64,000 bases of DNA from JAUWGC01 sp963753055 (GTDB lineage Bacteria > Bacteroidota > Bacteroidia > Bacteroidales > B18-G4): NCBI GenBank assembly GCA_963753055.1, contig CAVWAP010000001.1, forward strand, positions 248,001 through 312,000, read 5' to 3'. The notes below the pieces were generated by a model that saw only the letters and a list, made by a program, of their open reading frames with translations, ran no database searches and was not told the DNA's origin. Positions 36,632 to 45,218 of the stretch are shown here, piece after piece. Each line of letters opens with the position of its first letter. Position 1 is the stretch's first letter. A program made the translations under genes and the position numbers.

Positions 36632-38548
36632 TTAATTCGTTTTCCGCGATTGAAACCTCACAAATCCTCTGTAGGCTCCAATGTACAGGCTATTGTTCGG
36701 CCCGAAAGCAAAAGTTCCCCAGAGGTTATTAAATACTTTTCGATCGTAATATTCTTTTCCCAGACTCATTTTTTGTTTCAGCCCTTTTACATTGTCGTTG
36801 AATTCCCCTTCTTCAAAATAAGGTTTGATTGAAAAAACCCTTGTGCCAGTTTCAAAATCCAATGCTGTAATTTGCCAGTCATCATTGGGGGTTGGGCCTC
36901 CATTGATATCCCTGTTGTATATATAAACCAATCCGTTGGCAGTGGATAGTTTAGGAGTTGCTGTTTTTGCATCAAGTGGCTCATTATAGGGTGGCCAGTT
37001 TTCCTGCCTGACAAATTCACCTCTTGATTCATCGTAATCGAAGCGCATGATCCCACCTGGTGTATTATTAGCGGCAAATGGATCGACATAACCATAAGTA
37101 TTTGCAACAATAAAAGTGTTTTTATAGGCAATAATTGAGTTTTCACATGCACTGGCATTGGCCATGAATAATGGGAATTTATTTATCAATTCTCCCGTTT
37201 TCTGAGAAAAGATGCATATATTCACTTTACTTGTATCATTATCAACTATTGCCACAAACCGATTGTCCATAAGCGTCGGTGATGTTCCGCTCCCGGCATT
37301 CAGGTGTCCTGGTTTTCGTGTATAATCGTTCTCATACATTAAACCACCACCAATGAAATTCTTTTCCCAATCAGGATCGAGTTCAATATCTTTTGTTTCC
37401 TCATTAAACCTTAGTTTATGCAACGCAAGATCAGTGACAATATAAACCCCATCCTCACCGACAGCAAAAGAATTTTGGATCTGCTCAAAGTTACCCTGGT
37501 CGAGTTGATAATATTCCCTGAATTGTTCGCGCAATTCGGGGGTTATCTTTTCTGCGTTTAAAATAAAATCAGGTAATTCATTATAATTCTTGTAATCTGC
37601 TTCCAAATAATAGTTGAGTTTTTGAATGAGACCAAAACTTGTTATTAGCCTGGAATATACCTTTGGGCAGCCATTTTCGGTTACCTCGGAATGATGGATT
37701 ATACCGACAATACCCTGTTGCGAGGTGAACCACACATTCCCATGGACATCGGGCATAATGGCCGTTAGATTATTTTTCTTGTCTCGCCCGCTTAATTTCT
37801 TACCCAGGATATCACCTCTTTCCATCTGATCTGTCATGTTTATAAAATCCACTCTGTCAAGATCAAACTTCCCATCACCGACAGGAACACGAATGATGTC
37901 ATTATTTGCGCCGGGGAGGTACATATATCTTTCATTCGACAGGTAAGAATATGCCCCACCCATTGTATTTCTGAACAATGCCATTCTTTTTTCCTTACTG
38001 ACTAATGATAAGGCCGAATATCCTCTTCCAGGCACTTCAACTGCATCCAATAATTTTATAGTATCTCCCACGTAAACTAATAAGAGGTGTGTTTTACTCC
38101 TCCCAAATGATAAGGTAACCAATGTATCATCAGCAATAAAATTAAATGCTGGTGCCATTCCTGAGAATTCACCACCTTTTTCCAGCACATGAAAATACTG
38201 GACACCTATACCTTCAGGAATAGGCCCTGAATAATTGCTAACATCTGAAGAATGAGAATCTTCGTGCATCGAGTTAGGATATTTGCTATTAAACCATGGA
38301 TGTTCAAACTTCTGTAAAGGCAACATAGCATCCGGATAAACCATTTGTCCGTTATGCATTTCAAGCCATTCAGGATACCATTTTGTATCTACCCTAGCAA
38401 AGTCAGTTCGCACATTAAAATTATCTCGTGGGACCGATATCAGATCGCAGAAGTTCTGTTGTGCATTTGTGATTACAAAAGAACTACATATAATAATTAT
38501 TGTAAAACAGAATTTAATGCATTTAGCCATAGGAGCATATTTTATCAA
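36632..38548 (-). CDS. Secreted beta-propeller-like protein of unknown function
   Basis: 638 residues. The first 10 residues of the long frame may not be used; ATG codons at residues 1 and 7 both give a signal peptide (CIKFCFTIIIICSSFVITNAQ). The mature protein has repeated strand pattern and WFTSQQGIVGII, YIVTDLALHKLRF, GLVYIYNRDINGG, NNSLYIGAYRGFVRF, suggesting a six- to eight-bladed propeller. No catalytic motif or sorting domain is obvious. It ends 56 bases before the sulfatase start on the same strand, so they are probably co-transcribed and may serve the same sulfated substrate. Confidence 0.8.
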   Translation of the reverse strand: MIKYAPMAKCIKFCFTIIIICSSFVITNAQQNFCDLISVPRDNFNVRTDFARVDTKWYPEWLEMHNGQMVYPDAMLPLQKFEHPWFNSKYPNSMHEDSHSSDVSNYSGPIPEGIGVQYFHVLEKGGEFSGMAPAFNFIADDTLVTLSFGRSKTHLLLVYVGDTIKLLDAVEVPGRGYSALSLVSKEKRMALFRNTMGGAYSYLSNERYMYLPGANNDIIRVPVGDGKFDLDRVDFINMTDQMERGDILGKKLSGRDKKNNLTAIMPDVHGNVWFTSQQGIVGIIHHSEVTENGCPKVYSRLITSFGLIQKLNYYLEADYKNYNELPDFILNAEKITPELREQFREYYQLDQGNFEQIQNSFAVGEDGVYIVTDLALHKLRFNEETKDIELDPDWEKNFIGGGLMYENDYTRKPGHLNAGSGTSPTLMDNRFVAIVDNDTSKVNICIFSQKTGELINKFPLFMANASACENSIIAYKNTFIVANTYGYVDPFAANNTPGGIMRFDYDESRGEFVRQENWPPYNEPLDAKTATPKLSTANGLVYIYNRDINGGPTPNDDWQITALDFETGTRVFSIKPYFEEGEFNDNVKGLKQKMSLGKEYYDRKVFNNLWGTFAFGPNNSLYIGAYRGFVRFQSRKTN

Positions 38549-38706
38549 TTTGTTTCAATTAAAGGTATTTCAGATGCAAGTTGGAAATCAACCACGGTTT
38601 GAGTCATTGCCATTGATTCACGGCTTTGGGCTTCTGCCTCTATTTCCTGACCGAATACCGGAACAGCCAATATTATTGCTAGTAAAATAAATAAATACTT
38701 TTTCAT
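38536..38706 (-). pseudogene. Truncated duplicate of the barrel-protein gene (signal-peptide part only)
   Basis: From an ATG at 38706 the frame reads KKYLFILLAIILAVPVFGQ, then EIEAEAQSRESMAM, and then runs into an unrelated tail (FQLASEIPLIETN) that stops at about 38536, overlapping the start of the propeller-like gene. The first 90 bases are nearly identical to the start of the gene at 34536-33703. The rest of the barrel is missing, so this is a leftover of a duplication. A short secreted peptide of about 56 residues could still be made. Confidence 0.75.
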
Positions 38707-38736
38707 GAGTGTACATATTTTGATTAAAAATAGAAT

Positions 38737-39006
38737 TTATACTACTGAATTAATTTGTACTTTCTTCACACTACCCAGTGTCATGATTGCACCATGGAAG
38801 AAGCAGTACAACTCACTGCTTAAAAAGCTTTCTAACTTTGACCTGTTATTCCAATTAATACACAGGTGATAGTCTGCTCCGGGATTCTCAGCATAGCCAT
38901 CATAACCATCTATTTTTCGGAGCCCTTCCAGGAATGTTAGTTTGGATTGATTAAACTCAGGAAGTTTTTCTTTACGAATGCTGGCAAATATCTCTAGCTG
39001 TTCCAA
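38737..39006 (-). CDS. Small ABM/quinol-monooxygenase-like protein (uncertain start)
   Basis: About 89 residues from a TTG at 39006. There is no ATG in the open region upstream, which extends about 12 codons to a stop, so the start may be TTG or the gene may have lost its 5' end. The length and the pattern IFASIRKEKLPEFNQSKLTFLEGLRKIDGYDGY recall the antibiotic-biosynthesis-monooxygenase dimeric alpha/beta barrel fold, but the match is weak. Role unknown. Confidence 0.45.
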   Translation of the reverse strand: MEQLEIFASIRKEKLPEFNQSKLTFLEGLRKIDGYDGYAENPGADYHLCINWNNRSKLESFLSSELYCFFHGAIMTLGSVKKVQINSVV

Positions 39007-39170
39007 ACTGAATGTTTTAGTTAGTTGAAGAGAGTAGCTGACAAACTAAAAATGTGCCAGCAATCATAAGGTGTTGAGCAGCTGAGGATAGTATAATTTG
39101 AATGGAATAATTAGATCTGGTATAGTAATGATATTTCGTAGAATTGTGAAATATCACAAGAATTCCAGGG

Positions 39171-41222
39171 TTAGGATTTGTAAATATCCAGCTTTTTCAT
39201 TCTTGATCTAAGGGTATTGGGATTAATACCCAATAGTTCAGCAGCTCCGGTCTTGCCATGAACCTTCCACTCAGTTTTATCTAATGCCCTGATAATATGT
39301 GCACGTTCGGCGTTTTGCAGGGTATCGATCCTGTACTCTTTGCTTACTTCAGGTTTTTCAATATCCCCGGGCAATGATGCGATGTCTTTATGTTTGATGG
39401 TATCTGAGTTGGAAATGATAATGGCCCTTTCAATAATATTTTGCAATTCCCGGATATTCCCTGGCCAGCTATAATTACAGAGCTCTTCCATGGCAACCTT
39501 GGAGATCTTCTTGATGGATTTCCCATGCTTGTGTGAATATTGTTTAACAAATACATCAATGAGCCCCGGGATATCTTCTGGCCTGTTTCTTAATGCGGGA
39601 ACAGTGATAGGGTAAACAGAGATCCGGTAGTAGAGGTCATCCCGAAAACGGCCTTTTTGAACCTCTTTCAGGAGTTCCCGGTTTGTAGCTGCAATAATCC
39701 TGACATGGGCTACCTTCCCAGATTCATTGCCCAGGGGTTTAAACTCACCATCCTGTAAAAACCTGAGTAATTTTGGCTGTAATTCTAGTGGAAACTCACC
39801 AATCTCATCCAGGAACAGGGTCCCTCCATCTGCCATTTCAACCAGGCCTTTTTTATTTTTATCTGCTCCTGTAAATGCTCCTTTATCATGCCCGAAGAGC
39901 TCACTTTCCAGCAGTGTTGCCGGTATAGCAGAACAATTGACTTTCACATACGGCTTGTCGCTAATCTTACTATTGGCCTGGATATAGTTTGCTATGAGTT
40001 CCTTTCCTACACCCGTCTCTCCTTCAAGTAAGACCGTCGTATCCATTTCTGCAACCTGGCTGGCTCTTTGCAGTACATACTGGATAGCATCACTATCACC
40101 AATAATTTTATCAGGTGACATGACTTTTCCAAGTTCTGATTTTAAGAATATATTTTCAAGTTCAAGTTTGCGTTTCAGCATTTCTATTTCTTCAAAAGCT
40201 TCTTCCTGGACTGTGATATTGACGCCAATGCTCAGTGTCCCGGTGCGCTTCGAATCATCATCTTCCAGCACCACATTCGACCAGGCGATCATCAGCTCCT
40301 TCCCATCTTTTGTCAGGATGGGGTTTTTATGATAGGGATGATGATCTTTACCAATGTTATTCTGAAAAACCTTGTATACATCCCTTCCCACACTTTGCGG
40401 TAAGAAATTCAAAAACCAGTTCTTATAGATCACTTCACGCTCCTTATACCCGCATAATTTTAAAAAATATGGATTTACGTAGTTAACTGCACCATCGCGA
40501 GATATTCCAACAACGATAAGTTCCACTTTTTCAAGCAGGTTTCTCCACCTTTTTTCCCTGTAAGCCAGTCGCTGCTCCAACAATAGTTTCTGGTACATAT
40601 CTGAAGCAAGCTTAACACCCATAATGACCATGAAGAAAATAAAAAAGTAATCGAATGGGAGAATTTGTTCTGGCAGGTCAAAGAAATAATAATCATTGAA
40701 GTGTACGTAAATAATATCATCAATTGATAATAGCAGGAAAGGTATCAGGGCAGCCAATAAGAAGAAAGCAGACCTTTCATTACCATGTTTAAATTGATGA
40801 TACATGGCCAGGAAACCAAAAGCAATGATACCCACCAGAACAATATGTGCAATAATATTCCATAATTGAGCCTCATTATCAGGAGTTATCAGAAACAGGA
40901 ACAATGCTAAGCCCATACCGATGCTAAGTGCCCATGGAAATACATTGCTTTTATATGAAGCGTAATATTTGATAAACCATGGGAATATGGCAAAGGCTAC
41001 AATGAAAAACGCAAGTCCGATACGTGCTGAAATACCAGATGTGACGGATTTGTCAATTAATGGAAACAGTAAGTAGTATACGCCCACGCACAAAGAGATG
41101 ATCCCAAAAAACAGATATGTCTTTTCAGAATTCTTTTGAATGCCAACGGCAATATTAATAATGGCGAAAGCAAAAGCCAGGCCTGAAAAGATGAATAAAT
41201 GATATAGAGAATCTGAAATCAC
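39171..41222 (-). CDS. Membrane-bound sigma-54-dependent transcriptional activator with PAS domain
   Basis: 683 residues. The N-terminal 200 or so residues form about seven transmembrane helices; then comes a PAS domain (YVNPYFLKLCGYKEREVIYKNWF) and a coiled linker. The AAA+ domain has Walker A EGETGVGKE, the sigma-54 contact loop GAFTGA, Walker B GGTLFLDEIGEFP and the R-finger region FRDDLYYRISVYPITVP. A Fis-type helix-turn-helix ends the chain (GAAELLGINPNTLRSRMKKLDI). Known for the family: ATP-driven opening of sigma-54 promoters. The membrane sensor plus PAS is unusual for the class, where a receiver domain is typical. Targets are unknown but the adjacent sulfatase locus is a candidate. 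Confidence 0.92.
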   Translation of the reverse strand: MISDSLYHLFIFSGLAFAFAIINIAVGIQKNSEKTYLFFGIISLCVGVYYLLFPLIDKSVTSGISARIGLAFFIVAFAIFPWFIKYYASYKSNVFPWALSIGMGLALFLFLITPDNEAQLWNIIAHIVLVGIIAFGFLAMYHQFKHGNERSAFFLLAALIPFLLLSIDDIIYVHFNDYYFFDLPEQILPFDYFFIFFMVIMGVKLASDMYQKLLLEQRLAYREKRWRNLLEKVELIVVGISRDGAVNYVNPYFLKLCGYKEREVIYKNWFLNFLPQSVGRDVYKVFQNNIGKDHHPYHKNPILTKDGKELMIAWSNVVLEDDDSKRTGTLSIGVNITVQEEAFEEIEMLKRKLELENIFLKSELGKVMSPDKIIGDSDAIQYVLQRASQVAEMDTTVLLEGETGVGKELIANYIQANSKISDKPYVKVNCSAIPATLLESELFGHDKGAFTGADKNKKGLVEMADGGTLFLDEIGEFPLELQPKLLRFLQDGEFKPLGNESGKVAHVRIIAATNRELLKEVQKGRFRDDLYYRISVYPITVPALRNRPEDIPGLIDVFVKQYSHKHGKSIKKISKVAMEELCNYSWPGNIRELQNIIERAIIISNSDTIKHKDIASLPGDIEKPEVSKEYRIDTLQNAERAHIIRALDKTEWKVHGKTGAAELLGINPNTLRSRMKKLDIYKS

Positions 41223-41316
41223 CTAAACCTATTTGATAAGTAGCATATCAGACAAAGTTACGATATTTCACAAATATCCACATATTTCAGCCATCCAACG
41301 CGAATACAATTGTGAT

Positions 41317-41751
41317 TTATTGTTTTCGTTTAAAACTGACATTAAAAGTTTCTTTTGACACTGCCTGGTAATAGGTTCCCTGCAGAATATTTTTTTCTTT
41401 GTTGTATCTTAAGTCGTAGAATGAACCCGGATAATTGACATCATCCATTTGTACAAAGACCTGCAATACTTTTTCATGGACGCGCCATCCCGACTTTCCC
41501 ACATTGATCGGACCAGGATTAAAGTAACCTGCATCAAGTAATCCCTCATCTCCGACGGCTGTTATTTCGATACGGTAGTTACCATCCATGCGTTGCCAAG
41601 ATCCGACAAGGTATTCAGAGGCATCTTTCTGGGTGATCTCATCATTATTCATATGAAAGATGAAATAATAAGCAACAGGTATGATTATAATGAAAAGGAG
41701 TATGAGGTAAGGGTTTTTTTGCTTCTTACGGGTATATTTTGGCTTTCTCAT
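41317..41751 (-). CDS. Single-pass membrane protein of unknown function, 144 aa
   Basis: A basic N-terminus (MRKPKYTRKKQKN), one transmembrane helix (YLILLFIIIIPVAYYFIFHM) and a periplasmic domain with SEYLVGSWQRMDGNYRIEITAVGDEGLLDAGYFNP, which looks like a small beta-barrel/lipocalin-like fold. No family recognised. It stands alone between the sigma-54 regulator and the PhoR-like kinase. Confidence 0.65.
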   Translation of the reverse strand: MRKPKYTRKKQKNPYLILLFIIIIPVAYYFIFHMNNDEITQKDASEYLVGSWQRMDGNYRIEITAVGDEGLLDAGYFNPGPINVGKSGWRVHEKVLQVFVQMDDVNYPGSFYDLRYNKEKNILQGTYYQAVSKETFNVSFKRKQ

Positions 41752-41853
41752 AGGGATAATGATTAATAAACATTAAAGTGAACAGAAAGTTTAATTCGGC
41801 AGTGTATTTTTAGGGAGTATGTCTTAAATCAAGCGAAAGAATACACTCAGGAA

Positions 41854-42899
41854 CTATGCTTTGGCAAGAGTAAAACCGAAGGTCGACCCCACACCTGGGG
41901 TACTCCTTGCATTCACGGTCATTTCATGACGCTCTATGATATGCTTTACTATTGAAAGTCCGAGTCCTGATCCTCCCTGTTGCCTTGACCGGTCTTTATC
42001 CACACGATAAAAACGTTCGAAAATCCTCGGGAGGTGGACCTTGTCGATACCGATACCATTATCGGTAACTTCAACAAGGATGTTTTCATTCATGTCATAC
42101 ATTCCGATCTGGGTCTTGCCTCCTTCATTGCCATATTTCACTGAATTGGTAATCAGGTTTGTCAGCACCTGGCTGATCATATCCCTGTCGGCCCTGACAG
42201 GAAAGTACCCGTTGCATCCATCCTTGATAGCGATACTAGTATTCTTCGCTCTGGAAACAATATCCAGGGAATCAATCACTTCCATGACGAGCTCGCTTAT
42301 ATCAAATTTTTCTTCATTTAGCTCAAAACTGCCTTCTTCCAGGTTTGAGATCAGTTGAAGGTCATTCACGATATTGTTATCCGGTCTACATTCTGAATGG
42401 CTTTCTGAAGAAATTTTTTATTGACTTTTTCATCATTCACGGCTCCTTCTATAAGTGTTTCCAGGTAGCCCTGTATATTAAAAACAGGTGTTTTGAGTTC
42501 GTGAAATACATTGGTGAGGAATTCCTTGCGGAAGGTGTCCAGTTTGCGCATCTTCTTCTGGCGCTTAATGGTAGTCTTTTGCCATTCATCAACCTCTTCG
42601 GTGACATCGTTCAGGATGCCACCATTCATCTTCAGCTTCCTGGGCCTGACCGGTTGGCCAGCCTTGGTATCATAAATATTCTTGTAAATCAATTTTATCT
42701 TCCTGTAGATGAAATACTCTACAGCATATGAGAAGACTAATATAGCGAGGAAAAACAAAAAAATGGGTATTAAAATAACGGGCCACCAGCTGAGATCGGC
42801 AGAGTCAAACAGTTTCACTAAAACCAGCATAAGCATCAGGACCAGTGCCAGTACAAGTGCTGATAACCTTGCAACTAATATGGGTGTTGGGTTTTTCAT
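41854..42899 (-). pseudogene. PhoR-like sensor histidine kinase, single frameshift
   Basis: Two frames join near 42365-42370. The first (42899-42366) has two transmembrane helices, a HAMP-like linker and the HisKA box FRKEFLTNVFHELKTPVFNIQGYLE. It stops after AIQNVDRITIS. The second frame continues NDLQLISNLEEGSFEL and the ATPase domain (NLITNSVKYGN, VTDNGIGI, FERFYRVDKDRSRQQGGSGLGLSIVKHI). One A missing from an A-run (ACAATATC for ACAAATATC) would restore one protein of about 348 residues. The PhoB-like regulator ends 7 bases upstream. Predicted partner: the regulator at 42906-43602. Confidence 0.85.
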
Positions 42900-42905
42900 C
42901 CTTCA

Positions 42906-43602
42906 TTAAGGATTTGCAGATTCATTATAGCCATACCCGACACCCTTAATCGTCTTAATATAGTCTTTTCCTATTTTTTCCCGCAGCTTCTTAATGTGCA
43001 CATCCAGTGTCCTGTCGCCGACCACTACTTCAGAGCCCCAGATCTTGTAATACAATTCGTCCCTGGAAAATATCTTGCCCGGGCTGGAAGCCATGACAAA
43101 CCAGTAGCTCAAACTCGATCTTTGGAAGGTGGACTGGCTTTGAATCAACCAATACCTGCCTTTTATCCCTATCAATGACGAAACCTGCAGTTTCAACAAT
43201 ACTCCTCTCCGGTTTGGTTTTGAGCTTCCTCTTCAGCAGTGCTTTTGTACGGGCAATCAGCACCCTGGGCCTGATTGGCTTGGTGATATAATCATCAGCC
43301 CCAACTTCAAACCCGGCTATTTCTGAATAATCTTCTCCCCGGGCAGTCAGAAAGATGATCAGGGTGTTATCCATTTGTGGCATCTCTCTTAGCTCCCGGC
43401 AAACTTCCACGCCATCAATCCCGGGCATCATGACATCAAGTATAATCAGGTCAGGTTTGATCTTAGTGGCAAGCACCTTACCAGATTCTCCGTCTCTGGC
43501 AGTATGTACCGTAAATCCTTCTTTCTCAAAATTATACTTAAGGAAATCAAGTACATCCTGCTCGTCATCAACAAGGAGTATCCTAATGTTTTTTGTCTCC
43601 AT
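42906..43602 (-). pseudogene. PhoB-like response regulator (OmpR family), single frameshift
   Basis: Start at 43602. Receiver domain with LLVDDEQDVL, phosphoacceptor Asp in LIILDVMMPG and Lys in ITKPIRP; then a winged-helix domain. The frame is broken near 43094-43100 (IEFELLVCHGF instead of IEFELLVFMASSPG); the second frame continues SPGKIFSRDELYYKIWG, DRTLDVHIKKLREKIGKDYIKTIKGVGYGY to 42906. Removing one G (GTTTGTCATGG) restores a normal about 232-residue regulator. It is adjacent to the PhoR-like kinase and divergent from the lipoprotein/TonB receptor pair, which are its likely targets. Confidence 0.87.
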
Positions 43603-43675
43603 TGCGGATAAGGATATGAATTAAGGCAGAAAGATAGCAAATGTAAAGTTATTATGAAACTGACTGATTATAAAA

Positions 43676-43709
43676 TTAACATAAAGGTAACCTTAAGTTA
43701 ATTTTCACA
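43676..43709. promoter_or_regulatory. Candidate PhoP/PhoB-type operator: TTAACA-like repeats with 11-bp period
   Basis: In the divergent gap between the PhoB-like gene and the surface lipoprotein, three direct hexamers start at 43676 (TTAACA), 43687 (GTAACC) and 43698 (TTAATT), spaced exactly 11 bp apart. This is the arrangement of PhoP-type boxes (TTAACA repeats spaced one helical turn). The first two also form an imperfect palindrome with AACCTTAAGTTAA. It is inference; no promoter was mapped. Confidence 0.5.
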
Positions 43710-43781
43710 GCAGTTAAATAGGATTTCTTTGCATGTAAATAATCGCAAAAAAAACCAAGACCATTAAAAAATTAATTTGAC

Positions 43782-45137
43782 ATGAAAAAACTTAATTATC
43801 AATTAGTTACATTGCTTCTTGCCACCAGCATGATGGTTCTAATCAGTTCCTGTAAAAAGGATGACGATGATGATACGGGACCAACAGATACAAGCGAATA
43901 TACCATACAGGATGATGGCTCAGGAACTGGAACAACAACCTGGAAATCTGGTAAGACATACAAGCTTGATGGTTTTGTATTCGTAAATGATGGACAGGTC
44001 CTGACCATAGAGCCTGGCTGTGTTATTAAAGGAAAACCCGGGCAGGGGGAGAGTGCCAGTGCACTTATCGTTGCAAGAGGAGGTAAGATAATGGCTGAAG
44101 GTACTGCAGATAACCCGATCATCTTCACTGCCGAAGCTGATGACTTAAGCGGGACACTTGCAAAAACTGACAGGGGCCTCTGGGGCGGATTGATAATACT
44201 GGGTAGAGCCAGCCTTAATTCCAGTCCGGGAGAATCACAGATTGAAGGAATCCCAACCAATGAGCCAAGGGGAAGATATGGTGGTGTTACTGATGATGAT
44301 AATTCAGGAACAATAAAATATGTTTCCATCCGTCATGGCGGAACCGATATTGGTGAAGGTAATGAGATCAACGGGCTAACCCTTGGTGGTGTTGGCAGTG
44401 GAACTGTTATCGACTATGTCGAAGTTATTGCCAATAAAGATGATGGAGTTGAATTTTTTGGAGGAAAGCCACTTCTGAAACATATCCTGGTTGCTTATTG
44501 TGGTGATGACAGCTTTGACTATGATGAAGGTTACCGTGGTAAAGGCCAGTTCTGGTGTGCTATCCAGGACCCAAATGATGGTGACAGGCTGGGTGAGCAT
44601 GATGGTGGAACAGATCCTGAAACAGGACAGCCTTATGCCATACCTAATATATATAATGCCACTTATATTGGACGTGGCGAATCAGCAGGGAAAAGGGTTA
44701 TCACCTACCGTGATAATGCAGGTGGACATTATTCAAATTCTATTTTTGTTGAACAAGCCAGAGGAATTGACATTGAGAACCTGGAATCTGATCAGGATAG
44801 CTATAAGCAATTCGCAGACGGTAACCTGACACTGAACAACAATGTATTCTGGAATGTTTCAGATGGTACAGGAGCTGGTATTTTCAAAGTCTCCGGCCCC
44901 GGAGCAAATGAAACAGATTCACTTGCTGCTGTTCAGGTATTTGCTGCTTATTTTGATGCTGCACACAATAGTGTTGCTGATCCAGGTGTTAGCGCTGCTG
45001 ATCCGGTTCCTTTAAACCCGCAGACTGATAACCTGGCCCCTTATAATGACGCCTGGTTTGAGCAGGTAAATTACAAGGGAGCTTTCGGATCAACTAACTG
45101 GGCTGAGGGTTGGACAAGATATTTCTCCGGAAATTAG
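43782..45137 (+). CDS. Surface-exposed lipoprotein, beta-helix-like
   Basis: 451 residues. Lipoprotein signal peptide with lipobox LISSC; the cysteine is followed by KKDDDDD, matching the acidic lipoprotein export signal that directs Bacteroidota lipoproteins to the cell surface. The mature chain (GCVIKGKPGQGESASALIVARGGKIMAEGTADNPIIFTAE; GTVIDYVEVIANKDDGVEFFGGKPLLKHILVAYCGDDSFDYDEGY) looks like a parallel beta-helix. It stands before a TonB-dependent receptor gene, with a terminator between them, and downstream of a PhoB-type operator candidate. It may capture a ligand for the receptor; which ligand is not visible, phosphate-containing polymers being a guess from the regulator. Confidence 0.82.
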   Translation: MKKLNYQLVTLLLATSMMVLISSCKKDDDDDTGPTDTSEYTIQDDGSGTGTTTWKSGKTYKLDGFVFVNDGQVLTIEPGCVIKGKPGQGESASALIVARGGKIMAEGTADNPIIFTAEADDLSGTLAKTDRGLWGGLIILGRASLNSSPGESQIEGIPTNEPRGRYGGVTDDDNSGTIKYVSIRHGGTDIGEGNEINGLTLGGVGSGTVIDYVEVIANKDDGVEFFGGKPLLKHILVAYCGDDSFDYDEGYRGKGQFWCAIQDPNDGDRLGEHDGGTDPETGQPYAIPNIYNATYIGRGESAGKRVITYRDNAGGHYSNSIFVEQARGIDIENLESDQDSYKQFADGNLTLNNNVFWNVSDGTGAGIFKVSGPGANETDSLAAVQVFAAYFDAAHNSVADPGVSAADPVPLNPQTDNLAPYNDAWFEQVNYKGAFGSTNWAEGWTRYFSGN

Positions 45138-45162
45138 TTAAGCTTCCTAGCTTAAATTTAAG

Positions 45163-45200
45163 CTGACAGGCTCCTATTAAGGACAGCCTGTCAGTTTTAT
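45163..45200 (+). terminator. Rho-independent terminator after the surface lipoprotein gene
   Basis: Perfect 10-bp stem CTGACAGGCT (45163-45172) / AGCCTGTCAG (45185-45194) with a 12-base loop, followed by TTTTATT. It stands between the lipoprotein and the TonB receptor, so it would reduce rather than abolish read-through, or the receptor has its own promoter. Confidence 0.8.
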
Positions 45201-45218
45201 TAATTGAAGATCTTCGAA

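Noticed and set aside
43676..43701. Simple palindromic operator only
   Set aside because: The inverted repeat is imperfect; the 11-bp direct repeat explains the sequence better, so it is reported as such.
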